Shown here: piece by piece, positions 41,509 through 52,829 of the stretch
How positions within the stretch are numbered: the first letter of the stretch is position 1
How the letters are laid out: the number at the start of each line of letters is the position of its first letter
Translations under genes and position numbers: made by a program
Source: Immersiella caudata
Lineage: Eukaryota > Ascomycota > Sordariomycetes > Sordariales > Lasiosphaeriaceae
Assembly: GCA_030512335.1 (NCBI GenBank)
Contig: JAULSU010000003.1
Location: 1 to 64,000, forward strand
DNA: 64,000 bases
Reading direction: 5' to 3'
Notes under the pieces: model-generated
Database searches by the model: none
What the model saw: only the letters and a program-made list of their open reading frames with translations
What the model was told of the DNA's origin: nothing

Positions 41509-44500
41509 ATGGCTGAAGCTATCGCGCTCGTGGCGCTTGCAGGCAACGTCCTCCAGTTTTTGGAATCGGGCGGAAAGTTTGCCTCAAAGGCTTTCGAAAT
41601 CTGTCGACACGCCCCAACCAGTCACGACGGACCCTCTAACCTGAAGCGCCTTCGACACATCTCAAGTGATCTCCAGGGTCTGGTTGAAAGGCTCTCAGGG
41701 GAGGGCGCTCGACAATCGCCGCCGGAGTTCACGTCCCTGACGTTTGAGTGCTCCGAAATCGTCCAGGAGGTGCTTGATAAACTGGCTAGAATCGACATCA
41801 ACAATAACTTTAAGCGGACGAACCTGATCCTCACCGAGTTCAAGGCGACATGGCACAGACGTGACATCCAGGACCTTGAGACTAGATTGGTCGGTCTGCG
41901 AAACCAGCTGGCGACTCATCTGATTGTGGCCCTGAGGTGGGTATCTCTACCCTGCTCGCTTCCGCCGGACATGTTAACCCGTTTTACGGCGCAGGGACTT
42001 GGCTTTCGAGTCTGTGGAAAGGCAAGATGAGATTCTCGCGGAGATCAAAGCTCTTCGCAACGACAACAACGATGCCGGGGTTATGGGGAAGCTCCGAGCA
42101 GCGATGGGCGACAGTTCTTCCAGCAAAGCCCCTGCCGAGATCTTCATGCAGTCTTTATCCTGTCATCGGGAAGAAGAGTATGAAGAGGATGAGGTAACTG
42201 CTCTCAGGGTTGCCATGCGTGAGAAGCTCGCCAGCATGCATTCAACCAGGGACGATGGCGCCCCTGAAATTCAGGTGCCGGCCGGCAGAAGGAATCAAAT
42301 CCAACAGGATTTCATTGCCAGCTTGAACTACAAGGAGCGAGGTTATCGAGAGTCTGCAATTTCTACGCCCTACCACAACACCTTCCAGTGGATGTTCAAC
42401 GACGACCCCGCCCGGAAGAACGGGAACTTCTCAGAGTGGCTAACATCAACCTCGGAATTATTCTGGATCACCGGGAAGCCTGGTTCTGGAAAATCGACAC
42501 TCATGAAGTATGTTTCTGACTTCAAGTCCAAAGGAGAAGGGGCACGACTTTGCCTTGAACATCTCACAAAATGGTCTGGATCAGCAAAGCTGCACACGGC
42601 AGGGTTTTACTTTTGGGCATCTGGATCCGAGATTGAGAGGTCGCAGAATGCCATGATTCGGTCCCTTCTCTTCCAGCTGCTGGAGGAAAGACCAGAGATC
42701 ATATCCGCCATTGCCCCGGCAGTATGGGAGTCTGCCTATTTATTTGACACACCAATAAGCGGCCCTTGGACAGATGAAGAGCTGGTCCAGTTTCTTCTTT
42801 GTGCAACCAGGCAACTATTGGACGGTGCGGCAAAAATCTGCATTTTCATCGATGGGCTGGACGAGTTTGAGGGCAGCCCGCATACCGTCCTCTCCGTCAT
42901 TCGTCAGCTTCTAGGCCTCCCCGACGTCAAATTGTGCGTCTCGAGCCGACCTTGGGTCGAATTTGGAGACGAATTCGACAAGCGGCCGAGCCTTCGAATG
43001 CAGGAGCTGACGCATCCTGACATCAAGCATTATGTGGAGTCCCATTTTGACGAAAACCGAGGCTTCAAACGTCTAAAGCAGCGAGAGCCGGAATATGCAG
43101 ACTCCCTTACTCGCCAAATTATCCAAAAGTCAGATGGGGTGTTTCTCTGGGTCCGCATTGTCGTTCAGTCGCTTCTCGCAGGCTTGACAAATGACGACCG
43201 GATCCGTGACCTTGAGAATCGTCTTCGCTCGCTCCCCCCCGAACTTGATGAACTCTACGACAAGATTTTGAAGGACGTGAATTCGGACACGGTTTACTTC
43301 CAGCATGCCTGTCAGTACTTTGAGCTGCTGCTAAAACTTGGTGGCTCAACTTCAGCCGTCTTGCTCAGTTTCGCAGATGAAGAGACAGAGGAATATTCAG
43401 TTCGATTGCCAACCCGACCCCTGAAGGGCCGCAAACGTGCGGAGAGGATAGAAACCCTCCGACGGCGGCTAAACAGTCGGTGCAAAGGCCTCCTGGAGAT
43501 TGGCCGAAACGACCGAGTCAACTTTCTTCACCGCACAGTCAGGGACTACCTCCACCGCTCTAAAATCCGATCGAAAATGAAGGAGGAGCTCGAAACGATA
43601 GCATTCGACCCGTACATGCATCTCTGCTCCGCATATCTTGCAATGACAAAGATATCGGTCCCTCCCCCGGTCGAGTGGTCGGCGCAAGCGCTGAAGGATT
43701 GGTTGGCATTAATTGGTCGGTGCATGAATTGGGCAGGGGCAGCCCGCAAGTCCCATCGTGTAATGCCTGTCATGCGCTCCTTGCATCGTGTGGTAAGGTC
43801 TCACCAAGACCTAGTGCCGCGGAATTTGTACCTCGACGAGTTCTGGGGGCAAGCCATCGCAATCTTTGTCCCCACCTCCCTCTACACCTTCTCCGGCGAC
43901 GCCTTTCTCAACATGGCAACGCGTTATGGCGTGACCGAGTACCTCAAAGCGCGGGTTGGCCCAGGGGCACTTTCCGAAGTCAAGTGCGAGCTGAACGAGG
44001 CCACGGTGAACACAGTGGGGCGTGTATTCTATGGCGCCTGGAGGAATGCAGTAGCTCTTGGTGGCCGGCTGTCCAGGGAGGGAAAGCAAGTGACGGATGG
44101 AAGCCGGCTGCCACTGCTGCTCGATGCGTGCCTCTGCGACCCAACGCACATCGACGTGTTTCAAGTCTTGCTAGACAAGGGAGCAGATCTGAACTCAGTC
44201 ATGAGGATTCCGTCTCTCTCGCTTAGCTGGCAGAGTGGTGGCCTTGTATTCAAAACCAGGGGCGCCTCATTACTGACGGTACTCGTCGGGGCGGCAATGA
44301 TGTCCGCTTTATCCAAAAAACGCCCTGAGGAACAATACCGGCTCTGGGAGGACTGGGCAAAGGTTTTCCGACTTTTCGTGGCTCGCGGCGCAAAGCTGGA
44401 CGAGGCATTGGCTATGGAAGTGGCAGGCAGGTTAAAAGTCGGCAGACCCGAGTCCATTTCGATGAGAGGCGAGCCAAGACTGAAAGGGAAGATCATACAT

Positions 44501-44641
44501 GAAGTTTTGAAGACGGTTTCGACAAGGAACTATGGAGCGATTACTTCGTTGTTCTCAGGCGACATCCCAAGCTCGGACCTTGAGGACTCTTTGTCCTACA
44601 ACTCAGACACAACTCGTACCTCGTTGGATTCTGAGGTCTAG
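41509..44641 (+). CDS. STAND/NACHT receptor-like protein (fungal NLR)
   Basis: Two exons, 41509-41936 and 41995-44641, joined in an Arg codon; 1024 aa. The N-terminus (MAEAIALVALAGNVLQFLES) is the fungal N-terminal helical domain that precedes NACHT in many STAND proteins. After a linker with YRESAISTPYHNTFQWMFND comes the P-loop FWITGKPGSGKSTLMKY (about residue 300), then the Walker B ICIFIDGLDEFEGSPHTVLS (about 430), SSRPWVEFGD, a hydrophobic winged-helix-type region (DGVFLWVRIVVQSLLAGLTN, SLPPELDELYDKIL) and NFLHRTVRDYLHR. The last 300 residues are not a clear repeat array, though LLDKGADLNSV and FVARGAKLDEAL look like worn ankyrin units. Such proteins act in non-self recognition or regulated cell death. 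Effector partner unknown. Confidence 0.85.
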
Positions 44642-45224
44642 CGGCTTGGATTGGATAGCAATACTTAAGCATGACCGTACGCCAAGAGGGGTCATCCTCG
44701 GGGTTCAAATTCTCCGCTGTACCGGTTTTCGTAAATTTCAGTCGGAGCCTCGACAGGGATGACCGAGATAATTCTGGGTTTGAATCAGGGCCGACGGCCG
44801 GGAGGATTCCAACGGCAACTCCGTTGGCCCATGCTACCCTCTCAGCAACCCGCGCAAACGCCAAGACGAGGATCATGGGAGTTTGAGTTGCCAGCAGATC
44901 ATCGCCCGCGCTGCATCGAACCTCTTTGGGAATGCTTGTGCCACCCAAGATCGCCTAATGCGGAAAGGCGCGGATCTGTCGATCCCGCTTTCGCCCGAGC
45001 TTTTGACCAATCGCATGAACCCCTGAATACGGTACAGCCCCTCCATCCTACCCTCTCGGTCAGGGGATCTCGGCACGCCCACAAGGCTGCAGAGCGAGGG
45101 AACATAAAACTGGACCCCATGGCATCGTCTCCAACGTCTTCTCCGTTTTCTTCAACAACACTACTTTACGGCCTTCTCTGGGTGTCCATCACAGCACAAG
45201 TCCTACGGAAAAACCACCAACAAA
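44642..45224. other. Intergenic, no gene recognised
   Basis: An in-frame ATG at 45118 (MASSPTSSPFSS) lies in a different frame from the next gene and has no splice link to it. Nothing else. Confidence 0.4.
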
Positions 45225-45900
45225 ATGTCTCCACCACCAAGCATCACAAAACTCTCCAACATCTCCTCCTCCACCCGCCCTCCCGCCGACCCTCCCCACG
45301 CACATTCCTGCAACCCAGGCCACCAAACAGTTCCACCCTCTTCGCCCTCCTATTTTCCCCCTTCCCATCCCTCTCGCACGCGATATCTCCTCCTCCGCGG
45401 CTCCTCGACCCTCCTCGGGCTCCTCCAAGTCTCTCTCGCCGCCGCCGCCTTTTCCCTCCACTCCCGTCGCCGTTGGCTCGACCCATGTCTGTCCCCCGCC
45501 ATCGCGAGCTTGATCTACAGTGGAATCGAAGTCTTTTCCGTGCTGTACTGGCGGGCACGCGCAATCTGTTACACCAGGGCCATCTATGATGGGTGCATCA
45601 CCGCGGGATTCGTCGTGGCGATGGGCTTCTTCATCCACATCTCCTTGCCAACTTTGAAAGGGATATCTGGGGAAGGAGGGACGGCGGCGGCGGGAATGGG
45701 AGGGGTTATTTTGGGGTGCATGATTCTGCAGATGTGAGTTGCTTTCTTCATTACAGCTTTTCTTAGAGAGAGTGTGTGAGAGGAGACTGACGATTGTTCC
45801 TTGCAGCATGATCCATGCGGCCATTGCGGTCGAAGGTGTGAAAGATTGGATGAAGATGCGGAAGCAGAAGAGGGATGACCACTATGCCGAGATCGCGTAG
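45225..45900 (+). CDS. Small multi-pass membrane protein, unknown family
   Basis: Two exons, 45225-45733 and 45807-45900, joined in an Ile codon; 200 aa. It starts MSPPPSITKLSNISSSTRPP, a long polar Pro/Ser-rich N-tail of about 55 residues. Four hydrophobic helices follow: LLLRGSSTLLGLLQVSLAAA, PAIASLIYSGIEVFSVLYWR, TAGFVVAMGFFIHISLPTL and GMGGVILGCMILQIMIHAAI. The C-terminus is short and basic (KDWMKMRKQKRDDHYAEIA). The topology resembles MARVEL-type or tetraspan proteins of fungi but no signature is decisive. The intron falls inside the last helix. Intact and well supported by the splice. Confidence 0.7.
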
Positions 45901-46994
45901 GTGTAGATAGATCGCCGGGATTGCTTGTGATTGGGATAGAGGACAATAGACTTGTTTGGCGGTTATGGTATTCTGCGGGTGGATGGCGCACCTGGGCTGT
46001 ACCCCTTGTTTCATACTACAATTTGTGGCTCTGATGTTTCTGTCGTTATAGCGTGTTTGTTTCTGCCACTCTAGTTTAGCCTATGGTCACAATTTATGAG
46101 TAAAAGAGCTAGCCCGGCACAAAGACGGTTGACTCCTTGCCGGTCAGATGGAGTTGGTTTCGAGTTGTGTGTGCCGACGATTAGTGACACCTTGCGAGGG
46201 AAAACGTGTCGCTCCGCACACTGGGTTAGGATGTGAAGACCCTGTCCCCCGCTGGTGCTCTGTGCACACCCAGCCACACTGATGCCTGCTGCCCTGATGG
46301 TAAATGTACTGCCCTAAAGTGAGGTCTTGCCCGACGTCGTAGCCACAACCCAAACCCATTCCACGCACATCAACTGCTTTGACGTACCCCAAGTGACAAT
46401 GGCGATGATGCCAGAAAAACCCGACGGCGCGCTTGATGGCCTGAGTGAAGCCGATCCGTAACGCATCCTTTCCTCGCTTCCTAGATGGCTTCCTCAACGA
46501 CATGCCATTGGGTAATTTTGAAGAAGACATCACCCTTCAGGTCCGGGGAATGTAGTCCCAGAGGATCAATACAGCCATCTGGATATCCAGTACTAGCACG
46601 CTCGAGAGTTTGAAAGGAAGCTGCAGGTCACCTACGACGACATACAAATTGCCGTAGAGAAGGAATATTAGAGGCGCAGGACAAGCTATGGGGCAATGCA
46701 TCCTTGCCAACGGCTCACTCACGGTGAGATTGAAACGCAGTTCCCACCGCTGTTCTTTGGTCGCAACCATTGCACCGTGTGTTTTGATGTGGAGGCGGAC
46801 GGTCGGTGGAAAGCGGGTAAATCCACTCCTTGATACCTCCCGGCAATGGGTCCGTATCGCAATGGCTGACCATATCTCTAGTCCAGGCGTTGTGCTTGTC
46901 GAGCCAACCATGGCTATCACAACCCTATCAGCTCCTCTATCAAGGCCACTGTATCCAAGTACCTACCCTGAACCGAAAAGTTATCTCAGACCCG
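45901..46994. other. Gene-poor stretch upstream of a CorA-like relic
   Basis: Minus-strand open frames 46144-46533 and 46537-46920 have no recognisable motif. The plus strand from about 46830 runs in frame into the relic below and could be its first part. Confidence 0.35.
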
Positions 46995-47690
46995 GCGGGT
47001 AATTTCCAGCCGATTTCACACCACACTGCCCTTTCCGCGCTCACAAAGCATGCACTCCGGCATCAAATCACTAGAGACATGTTGCCGCCCCCTTTCACTC
47101 TACTAGAAAGCGTTCGCTGCATTCTCATCGGAGAGTGGACAGTGACCCGCACATACCTCCTCCACGACATCAACACGATTTATTGGCGGATCCGAAAAAG
47201 CCGTGGCAACGGCTTCGAGACGGCCGAGCATTTCGAAGACGTCTTGCTCACCCTCTTCCGGATGCATCGGCGCCTTACCCGGTACTGCGGCCTTCTCAGT
47301 AACCAACAAACCGTTTGTGAGGCTCGCGGCTCCATCATATCGACGCACTTGGAGGGAGGGGGGGCTGTGCCGGTGACGATAACTCCCTGTGGAACGATCT
47401 CGTCGGCGACTACGATGGGATTTTGGGCCTGCTGCAGAAGGACCTTGACCGTGTGTAGCAGGATATCAATTACATTACGGCGCTTCTCACGATCCAGCAA
47501 GCCGGCATCGCGGCTATGAAGACGAAGCGCGCCACGAAGCAGAGTCGCATAGTGTTAGTGCTTGCTGGCTGCAGTTGCTACCTTTTTGTTGCCGATAGGA
47601 ACAGCAGCGACGGTGCTGGGTAAGGAGGGCGACTGGGCGGCAGCGGGGAGTAACTTTGGCTTGCATTAGGCAATATCTGTGCGGATTTCT
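46995..47690 (+). pseudogene. Relic of a CorA-like membrane protein gene
   Basis: The plus strand reads YLLHDINTIYWRIRKSRGNG, then HFEDVLLTLFRMHRRLTRYC and LLSNQQTVCEARG, the order seen in the C-terminal half of fungal CorA-like proteins (inter-domain helix with an Arg-Arg-Arg/His face, then a Gln/Cys-rich helix). Near 47365-47385 the frame changes to NSLWNDLVGDYDGILGLLQK, followed by DLDRV, a TAG at 47456-47458, and QDINYITALLTIQQAGIAAM, the helix that normally leads to the membrane segments. Only a worn hydrophobic stretch follows. The long N-terminal part is not visible. Divalent-cation transport cannot be claimed for this remnant. Confidence 0.5.
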
Positions 47691-48212
47691 GTCGTTTTCA
47701 TTGAAGGTATGCTGGCATTCATGTTCTCGGGACGGGGAGAACGATCCAAGGCCATACCAGTTTGTGGAGAAGATGCGAGGTGGACGTGGAACCAGCGGCT
47801 CTGGAGATCATGCCGGCAGTAAGCCACAGGTGCCTAGCCCGGATAACGGGAATGGCTCAAAGAGGTACTGAACGGACTCTGAGATCGTAGGGATGTTCAA
47901 ACGTCGGGCCGTCATTTTGGAGAGAGAAGTATCGGGTCAGGAAAGGAGGAAGGGGTATTGAACGAGGTATATCTGTCTCTGCACCGCGAATAGAAACCCA
48001 CTCAAGCTCTGATCACTGAACTCTGCGGTGGAGAAGCCTCGGGGATCGAAAGAGCTCGATAAATGTTTCAGAATAGCGCAGGAAGAACATGGGTGTTGAT
48101 GAGTAGGGAGGCGCGCTTGCAGCCTTTCTATTGTCGGGACGGTCACAACATCTCATCCCTCCCATCCCATATACCCCCCTCTTTCGGTGACTACTCCACC
48201 ACGCCTGCCGCC
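47691..48212. other. Intergenic, no gene recognised
   Basis: Short overlapping frames only. It separates the CorA-like relic from the 3' end of the cupredoxin gene. Confidence 0.4.
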
Positions 48213-48865
48213 TCATAGTACCAACAAAGCCTTAGAGCACCATGACCCCTGCAACAAAAGCACTGACCCTGAAACTCCCACCCATGATGCCGCCCTGTTC
48301 CCCTTCGCCCCGCTTGTGGTGCTAGCTGGCGGCGCCGGAGAGCCCACACTTGCAGCAACAAGCTGCCCATCAAAGACATTATCAGGTACAATGGTATGGC
48401 CTGCCTTACTAGCAGCAAGCCGGTAGGCCTCGAGCGTCTGGCTATCATTCGGGTTGACCACCGCAGACATTCGATTCTGGCAATGCGAAGGGTTACCGCA
48501 GTAAATGAAAATCGGCTTGGTGGTGTCTACGACAACTCGAAACGAGGTCTCCTATCCAGCAAGCGAAAATTGCACCATCAGCAGGCGACCTTCCTTGAAA
48601 AGACGGGGGAAGCAAATATGTTCTGTCTGCTAGAAGTCGCAAAGAAGCCCGAGTGGAACCTGCCCACTTTCGCTGGTGTGTAAGGGGTGCTGAAATCACT
48701 CATTGTGGCGCTGTTGTTCACTGGGAAGAAGCTGAACTCGGGGGCGTCGCCAGCCGCCGCCGTGGCAGTGTCTGGCGTGAAGACGAGGCTGCCAAGGGAT
48801 ATGGGAATCACTGCCGCTGTAGTTGGGTTCGCCAAGGCAGCGAAGAGGGCGTGTGCTTTCAGCAT
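48213..48865 (-). CDS. Secreted cupredoxin (plastocyanin-like) with altered copper ligands
   Basis: Exon 1 is 48865-48605 and exon 2 is 48551-48213, with a 53-nt intron; 199 aa. An alternative donor 15 nt downstream (exon end 48590) also keeps the frame. A signal peptide (MLKAHALFAALANPTTAAVI) precedes LVFTPDTATAAAGDAPEFSF, the fungal extracellular serine-rich/cupredoxin pattern. Exon 2 gives RVVVDTTKPIFIYCGNPSHC with QNRMSAVVNP, which holds the Cys, His and Met of a type 1 copper site. In exon 1, however, the usual Asn-His-Ser-Val is Asn-Asn-Ser-Ala, and the next Cys is Tyr (STPYTP). So one copper ligand and a disulfide partner seem lost. A hydrophobic C-terminus could carry a GPI anchor. 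Confidence 0.62.
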
Positions 48866-49450
48866 CTTTGCTTCCCTTCCTTTGGCCTTCGTTGATGTTG
48901 AGTGTGGGGAGAATTTGATGAAGGTTCTAGTGTCGAGGTCTGGATGCTGGCAAGTATTTGACTTCAGAAACGTTCGTTACACTGCAGTAGAGAGTCAAGC
49001 CAAAGCCCTTCTTCCAATCGCTTCCGGCCTGTCACATTGTAATGGCGACAACTTTTGACCATTTTAGGCCGTAGTCCACGAAAGCGCCCAACGGCTGAAG
49101 TCTAAGACATGCAGGCCTGACCTACGTGTGGCAACCCAACCCAATAGCTGTAAGCCATCTCTGCCACCCGATATCATTAGGCGATTAGCACGGATCGCTG
49201 GGAGTCTGACGGCTGCTAAATATCGTGGAGAAAACATATATACTTGCCTGCTAATGGGGCGCTTGGGGCGCGGAAACCTCGGTACAACTTAACTTTACCT
49301 GTCCAACGGGCCCGCGTGTAAACCTTGACGTAAACTTAAAACGCATTTCTTGAGGTATTTATTTCTTATTCCCCTCTAATATTTCGCAGATCCCGAAAAA
49401 TCTGTTCCAGAGCGAAACATTCCCCTCCCCCCATCCCCTCGTGAAGCATC
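48866..49450. other. Intergenic, no gene recognised
   Basis: Divergent spacer with AT-rich 5' flank of the next gene (49200-49400). No coding text. Confidence 0.45.
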
Positions 49451-50233
49451 ATGGCAACCTTTACAAGTGAGGAAGGATGCTTCACAGTCCAAGTTTACCT
49501 GGCCGCACCCGCCTCGCCCAACAAACCCAGCAAGGTCGAAAACTCTCCATGGGGTATATGGGCCCAGTTCGAGAATGTCACGTTAGCTTCGATGCACAAT
49601 GGCCTACTTTGGACGACAGATGACCTTGACAGCCTCCACGGCGCGCGGGTAGAATGGTATTCAATCGATTCGCCGCAATGGTTCCCATGGACACACCGGA
49701 TAGCTCGAAAGTGGCACATTCGAGACCCCAGGAGATCTGGTTGGACCGCAACACTCCAGCTTGCTGCAAACGAGGCAAGAATGTTGGACGAATTTTCCTT
49801 TTCGTCATTGAAGAGACAGATGATCAACGCTTTCAGAGTGCTCGATAAAGAGTACAACACAATCCTTCACGTTGACTTGGACGGACTCGGAGAGACAGAA
49901 CGATCTTTGCTTATAGAAAGTCTGCATCATTGGTTTTGGCCGATGGAATCAGTCGTTCCCGGCAATGCGGGCTCGGGACAGTTGGGGATAGAAAGGAGTC
50001 ATCCGGAGATGCCTCGTGGTGCATCATGCGGGGACCTTGGGGTGGTAGCGGCGGAGCAGCCAAGGGATGTTAATGTGGTTACATTAGAGACTTTCAGAAC
50101 CGTGGTGGCTGAAGCCCTTTCGTTCGTTATACCCCTGGTGGCTATTTTTTTGTTCATGTTGGTGGTTCTGTTTAGTGTGCTGTTTGCTATGCTGATTGCA
50201 GGAGCTGTCCCCAAGGGAAGGACACTTGACTGA
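49451..50233 (+). CDS. Unknown 260-aa protein with a C-terminal membrane anchor
   Basis: Intronless and complete: starts MATFTSEEGCFTVQVYLAAP and ends AGAVPKGRTLD. The first 170 residues are soluble and Trp-rich (NSPWGIWAQFENVTLASMHN, VEWYSIDSPQWFPWTHRIAR, LHHWFWPMESV), suggesting a beta-type domain and then helices. A single long hydrophobic segment near the C-terminus (ALSFVIPLVAIFLFMLVVLF, SVLFAMLIAGA) would anchor it with most of the protein in the cytosol, as in tail-anchored proteins. No signal peptide. I do not recognise a family. The start is supported by a clean CATC-ATG-GC context. Confidence 0.62.
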   Translation: MATFTSEEGCFTVQVYLAAPASPNKPSKVENSPWGIWAQFENVTLASMHNGLLWTTDDLDSLHGARVEWYSIDSPQWFPWTHRIARKWHIRDPRRSGWTATLQLAANEARMLDEFSFSSLKRQMINAFRVLDKEYNTILHVDLDGLGETERSLLIESLHHWFWPMESVVPGNAGSGQLGIERSHPEMPRGASCGDLGVVAAEQPRDVNVVTLETFRTVVAEALSFVIPLVAIFLFMLVVLFSVLFAMLIAGAVPKGRTLD

Positions 50234-50865
50234 GTTGGTCTAGCTTGCTCATAGTGGGGAGACCTGGTAGTACTGTAGAATTCGGATCCAGATCGGTGAA
50301 CCTAGAAATCAACCTCCATTGCATGATCCTTCGATCCTCAACCCCCCCACCCCCCCCCCCGCTTCAGCCCTGGCAGGCTTCCACGCCGCAGGATCGGTTC
50401 TTCGGCACAGGATATCAATAGTTGCCTTATATTCCCAGTGTTTGGGATGCAGGGGTACAGCGGCTACAGAGGGACTGATTCGCTCAGAGCGATTTGTTAG
50501 AGCCCCTGCATGGCCCAGAGCATGCGACTCTGCGGCACTGCAACACTGCCACCTCTCACAAAACTCCACATCTCGCAATGCCCAACACCGAAAGGATGCT
50601 TTGTTCTCACTACTTGATGGATGAAATTGTGGATGGGATGGGATGGCCCCATGCATCCCATGGACTCCTCAGCATAACCAAGCGCCATTCTCCTCGACTG
50701 GAGCGACGATGAGGGCAAAGCCCGCAACGAATTTCCCAAAGGCCTGGCAGCCATGGGAAAGCAAGGGTCGATCTATCTTCAACGTGCCTTTCTTGCCTCG
50801 TGGACGTATTATATATCACCTTGTTGGTCGTTTTTCAAGACGCTCAACTTTCTGTCCAACCGCGA
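50234..50865. other. Intergenic, no gene recognised
   Basis: Contains a C-rich run at 50340-50360. Overlapping short frames only. Confidence 0.4.
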
Positions 50866-51200
50866 CAATGGACTAGCCGATACCTCTGGCGATACGGCCC
50901 CACCCTCGTTCTCATCGCCATTACCGCCTTTTGGGGCCAAATCGAGTACCACATCCTGAAGTCCGAACCGTGGATGCAACTCCGAAAGCGCTGGACCTCA
51001 GCCCGCCGAGAACAACCTTCTGCTGAACTATGTCTCCCCTTGGAGCATCACAGCACCCTGTAAGCAGGTCACTGGGCGATTGCAATATCTGTTGGAGACG
51101 GTCTTATTCTGAAGACTTTCCATTTCGTTACCGTGTCAACCGGTTCCGATATCGCAGAAGGGCGAGTCGCTCCTTCTAGAGACCTCTGGAGAATACGTCA
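50866..51200 (+). pseudogene. Fragment of a DUF3433 membrane protein gene
   Basis: The plus strand reads QWTSRYLWRYGPTLVLIAIT and AFWGQIEYHILKSEPWMQL, the typical start of a DUF3433 repeat. One frame later it reads NNLLLNYVSPWSITA, and in a third frame GHWAIAISVGDGLILKTFHF with VTVSTG, again DUF3433 text. Thus at least two frame changes (about 51020 and 51065) within 330 bp, and the remaining 600 or more residues of a normal protein are missing. A truncated relic. Confidence 0.6.
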
Positions 51201-51404
51201 TCCACACATGGACGTGCGCCACCCACCGCGCGATCTAACGCTGGACGCACGGCGCACCTTGGAACCTCTTCTTTTTTCCCCAAGCATCAATACTTTGCAT
51301 CGTGGCGAGCAAAGTATCTTTACTATATCGCAGAGACCATCACTCCAGCTGCGAATAACTCGAACCCTCCCTTCTTTTAACATCTCCACCCCCGCACCAC
51401 CACA

Positions 51405-52046
51405 ATGCCAGAGTGGGTTGGCAAATCCGTCGCATGGTGTCGGGCCAACGGGCCAGCCTAGATAGTTGGCAAGCCAGTAAGCGCCCCAACTATCACCCTT
51501 TCTCCATCCTGGGCCAGGCTCTCAATCCTTCGGTATATCGTCCCAGCTTTAGGGGCAAGAGACTAATAAGGTGTACTATCTCTACAGAAACCCAATCCAG
51601 ACGAGGAAGGGGGCAATCCCCCACCACCGATCCGCGGACCCCCTCCCCTGCCGCCCTGGATTCAAAAGTTGGTCGACATCCTCCTTACCGTTCGACCGGT
51701 CCCGGATCTCGTCCCGCCGACTCCGGCTCCCATCCCTCCGGTTCCGGTCCGATCCTGGGCTGATACGGTAGTAGAGGTGACCCACTGCTGGGCTGGGTGC
51801 TGGACTGGGATCCTCCGTCCGATCTCGGACGGAGTCCGAGCTGTCTTGGAGTCGCTGGCATTTGCCATCAAGTGGGGGGTTTTAGGGGCCATATTGGCGG
51901 TATTCGTGGGAAGCATCGTTCTGGTCTGTGAAGACCCAGAACTGAAGTGGCTCGCCCACTTTAAAATCTCGCCACCAGCCATTCTGGAGTTGATGGAGGT
52001 CAAGAACGGCAGCACGAGAACGTTCGTGGCCCCAGGCCGTTCTTAA
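51405..52046 (+). pseudogene. Possible small membrane protein gene with an early stop
   Basis: An ATG at 51405 gives MPEWVGKSVAWCRANGPA, then TAG at 51459-51461. A canonical intron (GTAAGC at 51477, CTACAG ending 51587) would join in phase 0 to exon 2 (51588-52046): KPNPDEEGGNPPPP, a Pro-rich linker, then one transmembrane helix (FAIKWGVLGAILAVFVGSIV) and a charged tail ending STRTFVAPGRS. The exon 2 frame is long and clean, so the TAG may be the only lesion, or the true first exon may lie elsewhere. Family unknown. Confidence 0.4.
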
Positions 52047-52829
52047 ACCACCATCCCTTTTCTTTCACTTGCGATATCAGCGTTGTTTTCTTTTCCTTTC
52101 TCTTTTAATTTTTGCGACCGCTGGCGGGATGGACAGGCGGGAAAAACTACTTTGGCGGACCACTGTATCTTGGCGACTTTGCTGTTCGAGATTACGAGGT
52201 TCCGAATCGCAAACCCGAAATCGACCTTGCCATCGTGATGAACAACGTCCAGACGTCAACGGAGACGTCTATCCGCCCTGTGATTATGTCGGCACGGCCA
52301 AGAGTCACGTTGTTGGTCGATGATGTGAACAGCAGCTCCGCGACTGCGCACTACAGATTCAGCCGCGATCTACAGTATTTCCAAGCGGAAACGTGCGGCA
52401 TCGAGGAGCTCCAGAGTCTCACATCAGGTGGTCAACCTTAGCCCTTATTTCTCGAACGAGACCAAGCGTCTTGCGGCATTGTTTATGAGTTTTCTGCTAT
52501 GGCTTCTTCTGAGAAAGGTGTTGCTGCTATTCTACTTGCTGAAGTAAAGTGTCCCCTTCACAGACGGCACTTCGGGAAGTCTGCTGCCCAAGTTCTGTTG
52601 GACAAATGCACGGATACTGAATACTGCGTCGAGGTGGACTGTTATTTAGCTCATTTCCTGATTGTCTGTTAGGAAAAGGGACGGACAGAACGTCTGGGTC
52701 TTGGGACTGTCCAGGCCGGCGCGTGGCGGCGAACATCAAGGACAACCCAGGACATTACACTGATGTAATCTAACAAAGGCAAATTTTCATCACAGATTAA
52801 AGCTCAAAGTGCCTTTCTTTTCATCTTAA
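52047..52829. other. Open frame without support
   Basis: The frame 52112-52441 reads YFGGPLYLGDFAVRDYEVPN and RPRVTLLVDDVNSSSATAHY, which looks protein-like, but it has no ATG in context, no domain and no splice partner. The rest is unremarkable. Confidence 0.3.

Noticed and set aside
44759..45589. 276-codon plus-strand frame
   Set aside because: It overlaps the start of the 45225-45900 gene in another frame, and its Pro/Ser/Arg-rich text is a frame shadow.
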